Notes: generated by a model not told the origin, from the letters alone. DNA of 64,000 bases from Myxococcus qinghaiensis (GCF_024198215.1 NZ_JAKCFA010000008.1:62001-126000); one strand, 5' to 3'; shown: positions 45,947-55,509, numbered from the stretch's first letter. Numbers and translations: made by a program.

Positions 45947-47008
45947 TCAGACCGGATTGAGCGCCGCCCAGGGGCGGGGCTCCGGCGCTGACGCGGACCT
46001 CGCGGGAGGGAACGCCGCGTCGGAGCCCGACGAGGTCAGCCGCTCCAGCACGCAGCACAGCGCGTCCGCCCGGCCGAAGCGCCTGGCGGGCTCTTCCATG
46101 AGGCAGCGCTCGATGGCCTCCGCGAAGTCGGGAGCGATTCCAGGCGTCCGCTCCGACAACGGAATGCCCGCGCCTCCCGTGACGGCGGGAGCCTGTCGCG
46201 AGGCGCAAGGCACCGTCCCCGTGCACAGCTCGTACAGCAGCAGCCCCAGCGCGTAGAGGTCGCTCTGCGGCGTGGCGGGCGCGCCCAGGCGCGTCTCCGG
46301 GGCCATGTAGCGCGGCGTGCCGACGACACCGGGCACCGCCCAGGGAGTGCAGCGGTCCGTCCCCACGAAGGCCGCGAGGCCGAAGTCGAGCAGCTTGATG
46401 GTGCCGTCGGTCTCCAGGATGGCGTTGCTCGGCTTGAGATCGCGGTGGAGCACGCCCCGCTGATGCGCGGCCCTCAGTCCCCGCGCCAGCCCCACCGCGA
46501 TGTCGAGCACGTATCGCCAGGGCAGCGGCAGCTTCAGCTCCGCCAGGCTCTTGCCCTCCACGTACTCGTAGACGAGGTACGGCCGCCCCGAGACTTCCCC
46601 CGCTCGAAACACCGTGACGACATTGGGGTGTTTGATTCGGGCAATCGCGCGCGCTTCGATGGCGAAGCTCTCCAGCGTGCTCGTATCCGGCTGGAGCGCG
46701 ACGCTCAGCTTCAGCGCCACCAGCCTGTCCAACGAGGTGTCGTGCGCGAGGTAGACGGCCCCCATGCCGCCTCGCCCCAACAACCGCATCAGCCGGAACT
46801 CGTCCAGCTCCGTCGGCGGCTCCCACGTCTTGCCCAGGGCAGGCCCCCGCTCCGGAGCGAGGACCGACTCCGTGGGCACCTCTCCGTGAAACGCCTCGCT
46901 GCGCACGACGGCCACCAACAGCTCACGACAGGCCGGGCACGACGCGGCGTGGTGATGCACCCGGGCCCGGGCCCCTGTCTCCAGCCGCCCTTCCATCAGG
47001 CCCACCAC
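45947..47008 (-). CDS. Ser/Thr protein kinase with N-terminal zinc-finger
   Basis: 353 residues from GTG at 47008. Residues 18-27 hold an H-x3-C-x2-C finger (H20, C24, C27) of the anti-sigma type. Kinase domain residues 70-340: glycine loop GRGGMGAVY (78-86), K100, alpha-C Glu near 117-119, HRDLKPSN (188-195), DFG (208-210) and APE in MAPETRLG. No TM helix, so cytoplasmic. Head-to-head with the sigma factor gene across 166 bp. Oddly, the conserved pattern CLCEEDVVGLMEGRL starts nine codons before the first standard start codon, suggesting a non-standard start. Confidence 0.87.
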   Translation of the reverse strand: MVGLMEGRLETGARARVHHHAASCPACRELLVAVVRSEAFHGEVPTESVLAPERGPALGKTWEPPTELDEFRLMRLLGRGGMGAVYLAHDTSLDRLVALKLSVALQPDTSTLESFAIEARAIARIKHPNVVTVFRAGEVSGRPYLVYEYVEGKSLAELKLPLPWRYVLDIAVGLARGLRAAHQRGVLHRDLKPSNAILETDGTIKLLDFGLAAFVGTDRCTPWAVPGVVGTPRYMAPETRLGAPATPQSDLYALGLLLYELCTGTVPCASRQAPAVTGGAGIPLSERTPGIAPDFAEAIERCLMEEPARRFGRADALCCVLERLTSSGSDAAFPPARSASAPEPRPWAALNPV

Positions 47009-47174
47009 GTCCTCTTCACACAGGCAGCTGGCTGAAAGGATTTGGCACCCCCTGGTACACCCCGGGAGAAGCCTCGCACAAAAGGAGCTCCCTCCGGAAA
47101 ACCTTGGGAATCTCCCCTTTCATGCACAAAGCCGACCTTCACCCAGACTAACCTGCATAGTCAGCAAAGTCAGA

Positions 47175-48110
47175 ATGCGGCGTATGATGAAGAGCAGGAG
47201 GGAGGGGGGCTTGGCATTCGCAGCGTCATTCCTCGCGCGGGTGGGCTGCCACGGCAATGGGGCCCTGTCTCCCGACCGCCTCGAGCACCTGCTGCTCCGC
47301 TGCTGGCGGGCCGGGTGTGAACAGTGGCCAGACATCCCCCTGGGTGTCGACAGCTTCGTCAGCCATCTGGCCATGCACTTCCCACGGCGGGTGCCCGGGG
47401 AGGACCTGGAACAATTGCTCTCCCAGTTCGTCCCGGGGGACCTCTTCCTCGCGTGCGCCTGCGCCGAGGGCCTTCCCACGGCGCTCGCCGCCTTCGAGCG
47501 GCACCACATGGCGGGCCTGCCGTCCGCGCTCGCTCACATGCGGCTGTCCCCGACAGTCGTCGACGAAATCCGCCAGCGCGTGCGGGAGCGGCTGCTGGTG
47601 CGCACCGACAGCGCACCGAGGATCGCCGAGTACTCCGGCAGGGGCACGCTGACCAACTGGGTGCGGGTCATCTCCCTGCGCACCGCCTTGAGCCTGCTCC
47701 GAAAGACTCACGCTGAAGGCCCGATGAGCGAAGCGCTGCTGGAGCTGCTCCCCGCGCCGAACTCGGACCCTGAAGTCGAGGCCATCCGGCGGCGCTATCA
47801 CGAGGCGTTCCGCCAGGCCCTGGAAGACGCCTTCGCCACCCTGCCTGGCGAACACCGGTACCTGCTCCGGCTCCACTTCGTGGACCACCTCTCCACGACG
47901 AAGATGGGCACCCTCTTCAACGTCAACCAATCCACCGTCTCTCGCTGGCTCCAGAGTGCGCAGCGGGCCGTGCACGACGAGACACGACGTCTGCTCAAGG
48001 AACGCCTGGACCTCTCCTCCCAGGAGTTCACCAGCGTGTTGCGGACCGTGGAGAGCCAGATCAATCTCAGCCTCACTCGCATTCTCAATGAAACTATTCA
48101 CTCCGAGTGA
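47175..48110 (+). CDS. Myxococcales-type sigma-70 family factor
   Basis: 311 residues. The N-terminal half is a helical, family-specific region; region 2-like segment SRGTLTNWVRVISLRTALSL-type (GTLTNWVRVISLRTALSLLR at about 155-175) and a clear region 4 helix-turn-helix, DAFATLPGEHRYLLRLHFVD then LFNVNQSTVSRWLQSAQRAV (about 255-270). The architecture matches the TIGR03001-type Myxococcales factor. Its neighbour on the opposite strand is a kinase with a zinc finger like those of anti-sigma factors; these families are often paired. Targets unknown. Confidence 0.85.
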   Translation: MRRMMKSRREGGLAFAASFLARVGCHGNGALSPDRLEHLLLRCWRAGCEQWPDIPLGVDSFVSHLAMHFPRRVPGEDLEQLLSQFVPGDLFLACACAEGLPTALAAFERHHMAGLPSALAHMRLSPTVVDEIRQRVRERLLVRTDSAPRIAEYSGRGTLTNWVRVISLRTALSLLRKTHAEGPMSEALLELLPAPNSDPEVEAIRRRYHEAFRQALEDAFATLPGEHRYLLRLHFVDHLSTTKMGTLFNVNQSTVSRWLQSAQRAVHDETRRLLKERLDLSSQEFTSVLRTVESQINLSLTRILNETIHSE

Positions 48111-48345
48111 AATTTGAGAATTTCTGCATAGGTTGATTCCGGCGGGCGTCATTCATTCGCGAGCGTCGCTCGGGCACTTGTCGGCCAGGTGCCATCGAGT
48201 CCCTGTGTGCGCTCGAAGCCACACGACTTCACCCCACTGAGCGGCCTCCCTCGGCCCACCGCGCCGCTCCCCACGTCAGTCCATTCCAGGAGTGCTCACC
48301 CGGCCGTCGCGGGCGGGCACCTCGCGCGCCGCCAGCGGAGACACC

Positions 48346-49734
48346 ATGCGGACCCAGCACGGCCTTGCCCGTCGCTCTCGTGACATGAACTTCCACGCCC
48401 TGCCTCTCCTCGGGGCGCTCGTGCTGGCCTGGAGCGGCTGCGAGGAGCGGCGGCCCGAAGGCGTCGCGCCCGAAGGCCTCGCGACCACGGGCGGACTCGC
48501 TCGCCTGGGTCTTGCGCCGGAGGCACTGCGCGTCCCGGACGAGTACATCGTCGTCTTCTCCGAGGGATTCTCCGGCCTGGCCATCGACTCCGCGGCGAGC
48601 CAGGTGGCGCGCGCGGGTGGAACGAACACCCTCCTGCACCGCTACGCGGTCATCCCCGGGTTCTCCGCGCGGCTGGACGGCGCAGAGCTGGAGCGGCTGC
48701 GCGGGACTCCAGGCGTGGCGTACATCGAGGAGGACCAGCAGGTCTCCATCAACAGCGTGGTGACGAGCCCCGCGGACGGCATCGACCGGGTGGACCAGCG
48801 CCAGGGGCGCGACGGCCTGTACAACGACTACGAGAACACGGGGGCAGGCACCCACGTGTACGTGCTCGACACGGGCCTCAACGTGGAGCACTCGGAGTTC
48901 ACCGGGCGGGTGGGCTCGTCCGAGAGTTTCGTGCTCGACGGCCGCGGCATCGACGACTGCAACGGGCACGGCACCCACGTGGCCAGCACCGCGGCGGGCA
49001 CCCTCTTCGGCATGGCCAAGGAGGCCACGGTGCACCCCGTCCGGGTGCTGCGCTGCAATGGCCTGGGCAGTTGGGGAAACATCATCGCGGGGTTGAACTT
49101 CGTGCTGACGGACTGCCCCCGGCAGGACGGGCCCTGCGTCGTCAACATGAGCTTGAGCGGTCCGCTCTTCGCTCCCGTGAATCTGGCCGCGGCGACCCTG
49201 GTCAACGCCGGAATCCCAGTGGTGGTGGCCGCGGGCAATGACGACCTGGACGCCTGCGCCGAGTCACCCGCGAGCGAGCCCAAGGTCATCACCGTCGCGG
49301 CCGTCGACGACAACGACGCGCGGGCGGCGTTCTCCAACTGGGGCACCTGCGTGGACCTGTTCGCCCCGGGGGTGAGCATCCTGGGCGCCTGGAGTGGCGA
49401 CGCGGTGGCCACCCAGGTCGAAGAGGGCACCTCCATGGCCAGCCCCCACGTCGCGGGAGCCGTGGCCCAGTACCTGAGCACCCACCGCTCCGCCACGCCC
49501 ACGCAAATCATCGCGAGCCTCAAGGACTCGGCCACGCTCTCGTGCGTGGATGACCTGAAGGGCTCGCCGGACGTGCTGCTCTTCAGCGACCTGACCCAGG
49601 GCAACTACCACTGCGCGGGCGAGGCCAACAGCTGCGTGGGCCTGTGCGGAGAGGCCGCGCAGGGCTGCTTCTGCGACCCGGGCTGCCTGGAGTTCAACGA
49701 CTGCTGCCCCGACTTCCGCGAAGTCTGCATGTGA
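48346..49734 (+). CDS. S8 subtilisin-like lipoprotein protease with somatomedin-B tail
   Basis: 462 residues. Start at 48346 with GGAG 5 nt upstream. Lipobox LAWSGC (Cys32). Residues 60-140 are an I9-type propeptide inhibitor (DEYIVVFSEGF, GVAYIEEDQ). Proteinase K-like catalytic domain: D175 in VLDTGLN, H208 in GHGTHVA, S363 in GTSMASPH. Residues 428-462 are a somatomedin-B domain with all eight cysteines in the usual order (SCVGLCGEAAQGCFCDPGC; NDCCPDFREVC). Likely secreted protease; the somatomedin-B module is mainly known from animals. Confidence 0.93.
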   Translation: MRTQHGLARRSRDMNFHALPLLGALVLAWSGCEERRPEGVAPEGLATTGGLARLGLAPEALRVPDEYIVVFSEGFSGLAIDSAASQVARAGGTNTLLHRYAVIPGFSARLDGAELERLRGTPGVAYIEEDQQVSINSVVTSPADGIDRVDQRQGRDGLYNDYENTGAGTHVYVLDTGLNVEHSEFTGRVGSSESFVLDGRGIDDCNGHGTHVASTAAGTLFGMAKEATVHPVRVLRCNGLGSWGNIIAGLNFVLTDCPRQDGPCVVNMSLSGPLFAPVNLAAATLVNAGIPVVVAAGNDDLDACAESPASEPKVITVAAVDDNDARAAFSNWGTCVDLFAPGVSILGAWSGDAVATQVEEGTSMASPHVAGAVAQYLSTHRSATPTQIIASLKDSATLSCVDDLKGSPDVLLFSDLTQGNYHCAGEANSCVGLCGEAAQGCFCDPGCLEFNDCCPDFREVCM

Positions 49735-49763
49735 AGGCAGTTCCAAGCAGAGGAGGAAACACC

Positions 49764-51620
49764 ATGTCACGAATGCGTCGTCTTCTGGTGATGGGTAGCA
49801 CCGCCTGCCTGGCCCTGTTGTCTGGCTGCAGCTCCAGTCCCCCCGCGGAGCAGGTGGCGAACTTCGGCCGCACCCTCCGGGGGCTCGGAGATGCCAGCCG
49901 ACTGACTCCGGCCGAGTGGACCGCGTACCAGGCGGACCAGCGCTACCTGCATGGACTCGCCAGGCCGGATGTCCGCGTCCGCCTGAACCTGGCGGACCCG
50001 GCCCAGTATCGCTTCGCCCTGGCGCGACTGAAGCTCGCCGGCAAGACGCCGGAGAACTCGCCCTACCTCTTCGAGGCCATGGAAGCGCGCCACCGCGACC
50101 ACCTGGCCCAGGGCCTCGCGCCGGGCCTGCTGTCGCCGGAGGCCCCTGGCCTGGCGGAGTCCGCCGGTCGCAAGGAGATGCACGCCATCGAGGCGGCCAA
50201 TGCCGGTGAGACCACCAAGGAGGTCAACGACGGGCTCGGCGTGTCCACGTCCACCTTCCCGGGCGGCACGTACTACACGTACACGGACACCAACTACACG
50301 GACTCGACGGGACATCCGCTCAGCCAGCTCGCGTGGGCCGAGGAGTTCGACAAGGGCACCAACCTCACCGTCCCCACCAACGCGAACCTGGGCCTCACTG
50401 GCCTGGGGCGCTACCGGGTCTCCTCCTACAAGGTCGAGGACTCCGTGGAGGGGTTCAAGGACTCGTACATCTATTCGGAGTTCGGCTCCCCGCCGGGCAC
50501 CACGTCCACCCGCCCTGGTCTGTCAGCGATCACCGTCCAGGCGCCCGTGGACACGGTGCTCAACGACAACCTCATCTCCGTGTGCCTCAACCGCACGTGG
50601 ACGCAGGACTGCGACTACGACCTGACGGGCACGCCCCAGGCCATCAAGCTGCCCCTGAAGGGCCAGCTCTCCCTCACCACGGCCCATCTGTTCGACCAGG
50701 CGAAAATCAATCAGTTCAAGGCCGACCTGACCGCGGGGATGGTCACCTATGACGTGGGCCACCTGAAGCTCATCCTCACCAACGCCGGCGGCGGCTGCGA
50801 CGTCACGGACGGCAACCTCATCGAGGCGCGGATGAGCCAGTTCTGGGACCGGGCCACGCTGAGCGCCGACCAGAAGACCTTCTCCTGGGATTTGACGGGC
50901 GCCTACGCGGCCTTCTTCGACGACGAGTGCCGTCAGGTGCAGGACGAGGTGAAGCTGACGCTCAAAATCGTCCTGCCCATCGTCGCGAGCGCGGGCGGCG
51001 CGGTGTACCAGTCCTCCGTCACGCTCAGCAATGACCGGAGCGTCCCGCGCCCGGACTACACCTTCAAGAAGATCACCGTCACCAACAGCTGCCTGGCGGC
51101 GGGGACGGAAATCGAGCTGGCCGAAGGCAAGGTCGCGCCCGTGGAGTCCCTCAAGGCCGGAGACCGCGTGAGCAACCCGCACCAGCCCACCCTCACCGTC
51201 ATGGACACCGCCATCGGCGTGGAGACGGTGCCCATGGTGCGCATCCGCAGCGAGTCCGGCCGCAGCCTGCTGATGACGGAGATGCACCCCATCCAGGTGC
51301 TGGCGCGCGGCATGGTCCAGGCCCGGGCCCTGAAGACGGGTGACGTGGTGATGACGAAGACGGGCCCCAGCAAGCTCGTCGCGGTCAGCCGCGAGCCGTA
51401 CGCCGGCAAGGTGTACAACGTGAAGGTCGGCTCGGACGCGGAGAAGCTGGCGCTCGCCGCGGACCAGACCGTCGTCTACGCCAACGGCTTCGTCGTGGGC
51501 GATGGCCAGATTCAGCAGAAGTACGAGTCCGTCGCCATGACGAAGCAGAACGAGAACGTGCTGGCCACGCTGCCCGCGAAGTGGCACCGCGACTACCAGC
51601 TCGCCGGCAAGCGCAAGTAG
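49764..51620 (+). CDS. Lipoprotein with C-terminal Hint domain
   Basis: 618 residues. ATG at 49764 with AGGAGG 7 nt upstream. Lipobox LLSGC (Cys22). Residues 30-440 form an unrecognised beta-rich exported domain. From C443 a Hint (Hedgehog/intein) domain starts: SCLAAGTEIELAEGKVAPVE, conserved T-x-x-H motif TEMHPIQV (T505, H508), and YNVKVGSDAEKLALAADQTV near 545-565. Hint domains self-cleave at the first Cys. About 40 residues follow the domain. The gene is 29 bp after the S8 protease gene, so they are likely co-transcribed. Processing is inference. Confidence 0.85.
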   Translation: MSRMRRLLVMGSTACLALLSGCSSSPPAEQVANFGRTLRGLGDASRLTPAEWTAYQADQRYLHGLARPDVRVRLNLADPAQYRFALARLKLAGKTPENSPYLFEAMEARHRDHLAQGLAPGLLSPEAPGLAESAGRKEMHAIEAANAGETTKEVNDGLGVSTSTFPGGTYYTYTDTNYTDSTGHPLSQLAWAEEFDKGTNLTVPTNANLGLTGLGRYRVSSYKVEDSVEGFKDSYIYSEFGSPPGTTSTRPGLSAITVQAPVDTVLNDNLISVCLNRTWTQDCDYDLTGTPQAIKLPLKGQLSLTTAHLFDQAKINQFKADLTAGMVTYDVGHLKLILTNAGGGCDVTDGNLIEARMSQFWDRATLSADQKTFSWDLTGAYAAFFDDECRQVQDEVKLTLKIVLPIVASAGGAVYQSSVTLSNDRSVPRPDYTFKKITVTNSCLAAGTEIELAEGKVAPVESLKAGDRVSNPHQPTLTVMDTAIGVETVPMVRIRSESGRSLLMTEMHPIQVLARGMVQARALKTGDVVMTKTGPSKLVAVSREPYAGKVYNVKVGSDAEKLALAADQTVVYANGFVVGDGQIQQKYESVAMTKQNENVLATLPAKWHRDYQLAGKRK

Positions 51621-51641
51621 CACGCCGCACTCACCGCGGGA

Positions 51642-51663
51642 CGCTCCAGCAGGCCCTGGAGCG
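51642..51663 (+). terminator. Strong hairpin after the Hint-domain gene
   Basis: 8-bp perfect stem CGCTCCAG/CTGGAGCG (51642-51649 with 51656-51663); three more G-C pairs extend it past a single A-C mismatch. 6-nt loop; no T tract. Confidence 0.6.
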
Positions 51664-51798
51664 CCCCGTGGCTGACGTCAGGCCCGCGTCCCGACCGCCG
51701 GCCATCCAGTGGAAGCCCGCTGGGTGGCCGTGCCCGTCACCGCTCCCCTGATTCAGCCCCGTCCCGCCTCATCCGCTCAACGCAACGGAGTGAACCTG

Positions 51799-54700
51799 AT
51801 GCAGACGCGCAACGTCCCCCTGCTCCCGCTGGTCCTCGCGATGGCCCTGGCATGTGGCGACGCCAGCTTCCACGAATCCCCAACGCCCCAGCAGAAAGCC
51901 CAGGCACTCCGGGCCGACCTCGTCGCGGAGCGACAGCGCATCGCGAGTCGCTACGTGGTCCAGCCTTCCCGCCAGCCCACGCTCGCCACCGCCACCGAGC
52001 TGGCCACCGCCCTGGACATTCCCTCGGGCACGCTGGTGAGCGGACAGCTCACCGCGCCCGTCGTCCAGGCGGCGCAGGTCCTGCCCGCCTTCGGCGCCAT
52101 CACTCCCCGCAAGGGCAACTCGCTGGTGGTCCTGAGCACCGGCTACGCCAATGACGCCGTCCGGCTGCCCGAGCCCGGCACCGACTTCGCCCCGGAGGGC
52201 ACCGACGGAGACGTCGTCACCCTGCGGCTCACGTTCAACGTGCGCCCCGGCATGACGCGCCTGTCCTTCGACTACCGCTTCCTGAGCGCGGAGTCGCCCG
52301 ACTTCATCGGCAGCGAATACAACGACCAGTTCACCGCGCACGTGATGGACGCGCAGGGCACCCGGCTGGCGGAGCAGACCTCCGTCAACAGCGCCCACTT
52401 CTTCGACGCCTCGACGACGCGCGCGGAGAACACCCACTTCGACTCGCTGCTCGCCGACGACCCCTCCGGCGTCGACTTCTTCCCGGCGACCTACCCGGAC
52501 GGCGTCCAGTTGTTCCCGGACGCGGGCATCACCGACTTCAGGAGCGTCAACGTCGCCATCACCGGGGGCGGCCAGGTCACGCTCGTGTTCGAGATTCGGG
52601 ACCTGGGCGACGGCATCCTCGACTCCACGGTGGTCATCGACAACGTGGCCTTCTCCAGCCTGGAGATGATCGACCCGAACCCCATCCTCATCGACCCGCT
52701 GCTCAAGACGGTGGAGACCAACCCGGCCCGGCTCGCCACGCTCGGCACGACCGCGGTCGCCATCGCCGCGGACGGCGTCAGCGTCATGCTGCTGCGCGCC
52801 AGGCTCCCGGGCCCCGGCACCCTGGTCTTCAAGCTGGGCGACACCCACGTCCCCGCCAACGGAGGGGTCAGCGCCGTGGGCACCGTGACGCCGCCCTCCA
52901 ACACCGTCACCGTCACGGCCGAGCAGACCTCCTCCGGCCAGTACTACGCGTTCGCGCTCTACACCGCCCCCGAGGACTTCAAGCGCCCGGGCGTGCCGGG
53001 CGACGACCTGCTCAAGAAGCGCACCGTCGCGCTCTCCACCACGTTCACTCCCACGAGCGGCACCGCCTTCACGGACACGCACGAGCTCAACGTCGTGCGT
53101 CCGCCCATCGTGGCCGTGCACGACATCTGGTCCGACTGCCAGTACTGGGAGTGGCACGCGGGCATCTCCTCCAACCTCCTCTTCGACGTGACGTGCGCCG
53201 ACTACTCGACGACGAGCTCGGAGAGCATCGACTCGGAGACGAACAGCAAGGTGGTCGGCAAGGCCATCCGGGAGGCGCTGCTGGAGATGCGCACCCAGGG
53301 CGTCGCGGTGACGCAGGTGGACACGCTCGCCCACGGCATGGGCGGCATCATGGCCCGCAAGTTCGCGGCCCGCACCGACTACCAGCGCGCGGACAACTTC
53401 GGAAAAGGTGACATCAACCGGCTCATCCTCCTGAACACGCCCCATGCGGGCACGGGCATCGCCAAGGCCATCGTCGACACGCGCACCCACATGAAGGCCG
53501 CCCACCCCGAGGCCTGGACCGAGTTCAGCAACGAGATGCGCCGGGACTTCAAGATAACGCTCGAAGCCGATGGAGGACCGACGGCCGTCGATGACCTGCA
53601 GCCCAACAGCGCCACGCTCACCAGCGTGGGGGTGACGGCCATCCCGACGCACGTGCTGGTGAGCCGCAATGGAAAGAACATCGACCGCACCCAGGCGCGG
53701 GCGATGCTCTTCGACAACATCAAGGTCCTCTACACCAACATGGAGGAGTACCACCCGCTCGTGGCGGCGCTCACCCCGCCGGCGTCCTGGAACCTCGTCA
53801 TGCGCGCCAACATCGGGCGGCCCTCGTCCCCGAACGTCCAGCCCAGCAGGCTGTTCTGCACGCAGGACTACGACATGTTCACCTCGGAGCTGGACCAGCG
53901 AGGCGGCGCGCCCGTCGCCGCCACCACCGCGTTCGAGATGGATGCGGGCGCCCCGGACCTGGAGCACTTCAAGACGCCCGCCAACGCCGGCTACTACAAC
54001 CGCATGCTGGAGCTGCTCAACAGCCCCGTGGGAGGGACGAGCTTCGCCGCGTCACTCCCCGCGCCCAGCGCGACGCCCAACTGCGGCGGTGGCGGGGCGT
54101 TCCTCCCCGGTCAAGAAGCCTTCGCGCAAGCCGAGGAGGAGCTCCCCCTCCTCCCGGCCGCGGACTGGCAGGAGCCCGCGCTCGCCCCCGGCGGAGGCAT
54201 GCGCATCGTGTCGCCCGCTCCCGGCACCCTGGTGAGCCCTGGGAGCACCGTCACCGTGGTCGCCGAGGGCACCGACGGCTTCGCCCCCTCCCACGCCTAT
54301 GTCACGAGCGCCGGAAAGGCGGTCTTCATCACCGAGCCGCCTTTCACCACGGCCTTCCAGGTGCCCCCGCATGCCATCGGCACGGTGCAGCTGGTCGCCA
54401 CGGGCATCGACGGAGCGAAGCGGCGGCGGTCCTCGGCGCCGGTGGTGCTGTCGGTCGTCAGCTCCGCGCAGCTCAACTCGCTCTCCGTCCTCAACGACGA
54501 CGGCGTGCTGCATGGAGTCGGCACGACACGACACCTGGTGGTGACGGGCCACTTCAGCGACGGAATCAAGCGCGACGTCACCTCCGCCGCCCTGGGAACG
54601 GTGTACTCGTCGTCGAACGAGAACATCGCCACGGTGACGAGCGAGGGCATCATCACCGCCCGGGGGTTGGGCATCGCGACCCTCGTGATTCGCAACGGAG

Positions 54701-55509
54701 ACCGGAGCACGAGCATCTCCGTCACCGTCGTCGCGGCGCCCGTGGAGCACTGCATCCAGGTGCGCCTCAACGACCACAACCTCTTCGTCCTGGAGGACTA
54801 CCGCCAGGGCCTGGACGTCGCGGGGCGCGTCGCCGCGGGCGGCAGCGTCTTCCTCAAGGACTTCCGGGTCGGCTGGCAGCTGCCGAACTCGGACACCGAC
54901 AACATCCTGGTGGCGGGCCAGAACCTGAACCTGAACAACGGCACCGTCTGGGGTGATGCCCGGTACGGAGGACAGCTCATCCCCGGAGGCACGCTCTCCA
55001 TCCTCCGGGGCGTGGCGAGCCGGGGAACGCCCATCGACTTCGCCACCGTGGGGACCTCGCTGCGCAAGCTCTCCACGGACTTGGCCGCCCTCCCCGCCCG
55101 AGGCACCGTGTCCATCGAGGGCTGGGGCGGCATCCTCCTGCGTGGCACCGACCCCAAGGTGAATGTCTTCCACGTCGAGTCAGCTGCCTTCGCGAGCGCC
55201 TCGCTGCTCTCCATCGAGGCGCCCGCCAACTCGCTGGCGCTCATCAACGTCCGGGGCACGTCCGCCACCTTCTCCAACTTCGGACATGTCTTCTCTGGTG
55301 GCATCGACGAGACGGGCGTGCTCTTCAACTTCCCCACCGTCACCACGCTCACCGCGTTTGACTATGGATTCTACGGAACAGTCCTTGCACCGAATGCCAA
55401 CGTCACCTTCAACTCTGGCAGTTGGGTGGGCGGCATCTATGCGCGCTCACTGACAGGCAATGCGGTTGGCCATATCAGCCATCTGCGGGATACTGACATC
55501 TGTCGCTGA
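51799..55509 (+). CDS. Multidomain exported lipoprotein with lipase-like and anchor domains
   Basis: 1236 residues from ATG 51799 (GGAG 8 nt upstream). Lipobox LALAC (Cys19). Order: choice-of-anchor-L-like domain (about 90-300; GYANDAVRLPEPGTDFAPEG), alpha/beta-hydrolase lipase-like domain (430-760) whose nucleophile elbow reads AHGMGG (511-516) with Gly513 where Ser is expected, a Big-like domain (about 890-960; STSISVTVVA), and a C-terminal choice-of-anchor-A-like domain (980-1236). Probably a large surface protein; the lipase core looks catalytically dead. Confidence 0.86.
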   Translation: MQTRNVPLLPLVLAMALACGDASFHESPTPQQKAQALRADLVAERQRIASRYVVQPSRQPTLATATELATALDIPSGTLVSGQLTAPVVQAAQVLPAFGAITPRKGNSLVVLSTGYANDAVRLPEPGTDFAPEGTDGDVVTLRLTFNVRPGMTRLSFDYRFLSAESPDFIGSEYNDQFTAHVMDAQGTRLAEQTSVNSAHFFDASTTRAENTHFDSLLADDPSGVDFFPATYPDGVQLFPDAGITDFRSVNVAITGGGQVTLVFEIRDLGDGILDSTVVIDNVAFSSLEMIDPNPILIDPLLKTVETNPARLATLGTTAVAIAADGVSVMLLRARLPGPGTLVFKLGDTHVPANGGVSAVGTVTPPSNTVTVTAEQTSSGQYYAFALYTAPEDFKRPGVPGDDLLKKRTVALSTTFTPTSGTAFTDTHELNVVRPPIVAVHDIWSDCQYWEWHAGISSNLLFDVTCADYSTTSSESIDSETNSKVVGKAIREALLEMRTQGVAVTQVDTLAHGMGGIMARKFAARTDYQRADNFGKGDINRLILLNTPHAGTGIAKAIVDTRTHMKAAHPEAWTEFSNEMRRDFKITLEADGGPTAVDDLQPNSATLTSVGVTAIPTHVLVSRNGKNIDRTQARAMLFDNIKVLYTNMEEYHPLVAALTPPASWNLVMRANIGRPSSPNVQPSRLFCTQDYDMFTSELDQRGGAPVAATTAFEMDAGAPDLEHFKTPANAGYYNRMLELLNSPVGGTSFAASLPAPSATPNCGGGGAFLPGQEAFAQAEEELPLLPAADWQEPALAPGGGMRIVSPAPGTLVSPGSTVTVVAEGTDGFAPSHAYVTSAGKAVFITEPPFTTAFQVPPHAIGTVQLVATGIDGAKRRRSSAPVVLSVVSSAQLNSLSVLNDDGVLHGVGTTRHLVVTGHFSDGIKRDVTSAALGTVYSSSNENIATVTSEGIITARGLGIATLVIRNGDRSTSISVTVVAAPVEHCIQVRLNDHNLFVLEDYRQGLDVAGRVAAGGSVFLKDFRVGWQLPNSDTDNILVAGQNLNLNNGTVWGDARYGGQLIPGGTLSILRGVASRGTPIDFATVGTSLRKLSTDLAALPARGTVSIEGWGGILLRGTDPKVNVFHVESAAFASASLLSIEAPANSLALINVRGTSATFSNFGHVFSGGIDETGVLFNFPTVTTLTAFDYGFYGTVLAPNANVTFNSGSWVGGIYARSLTGNAVGHISHLRDTDICR

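Noticed and set aside
48292..48345. Earlier start for the S8 protease
   Set aside because: GGAG lies 5 nt before the ATG at 48346 and the lipobox is closer to the N-terminus from there.
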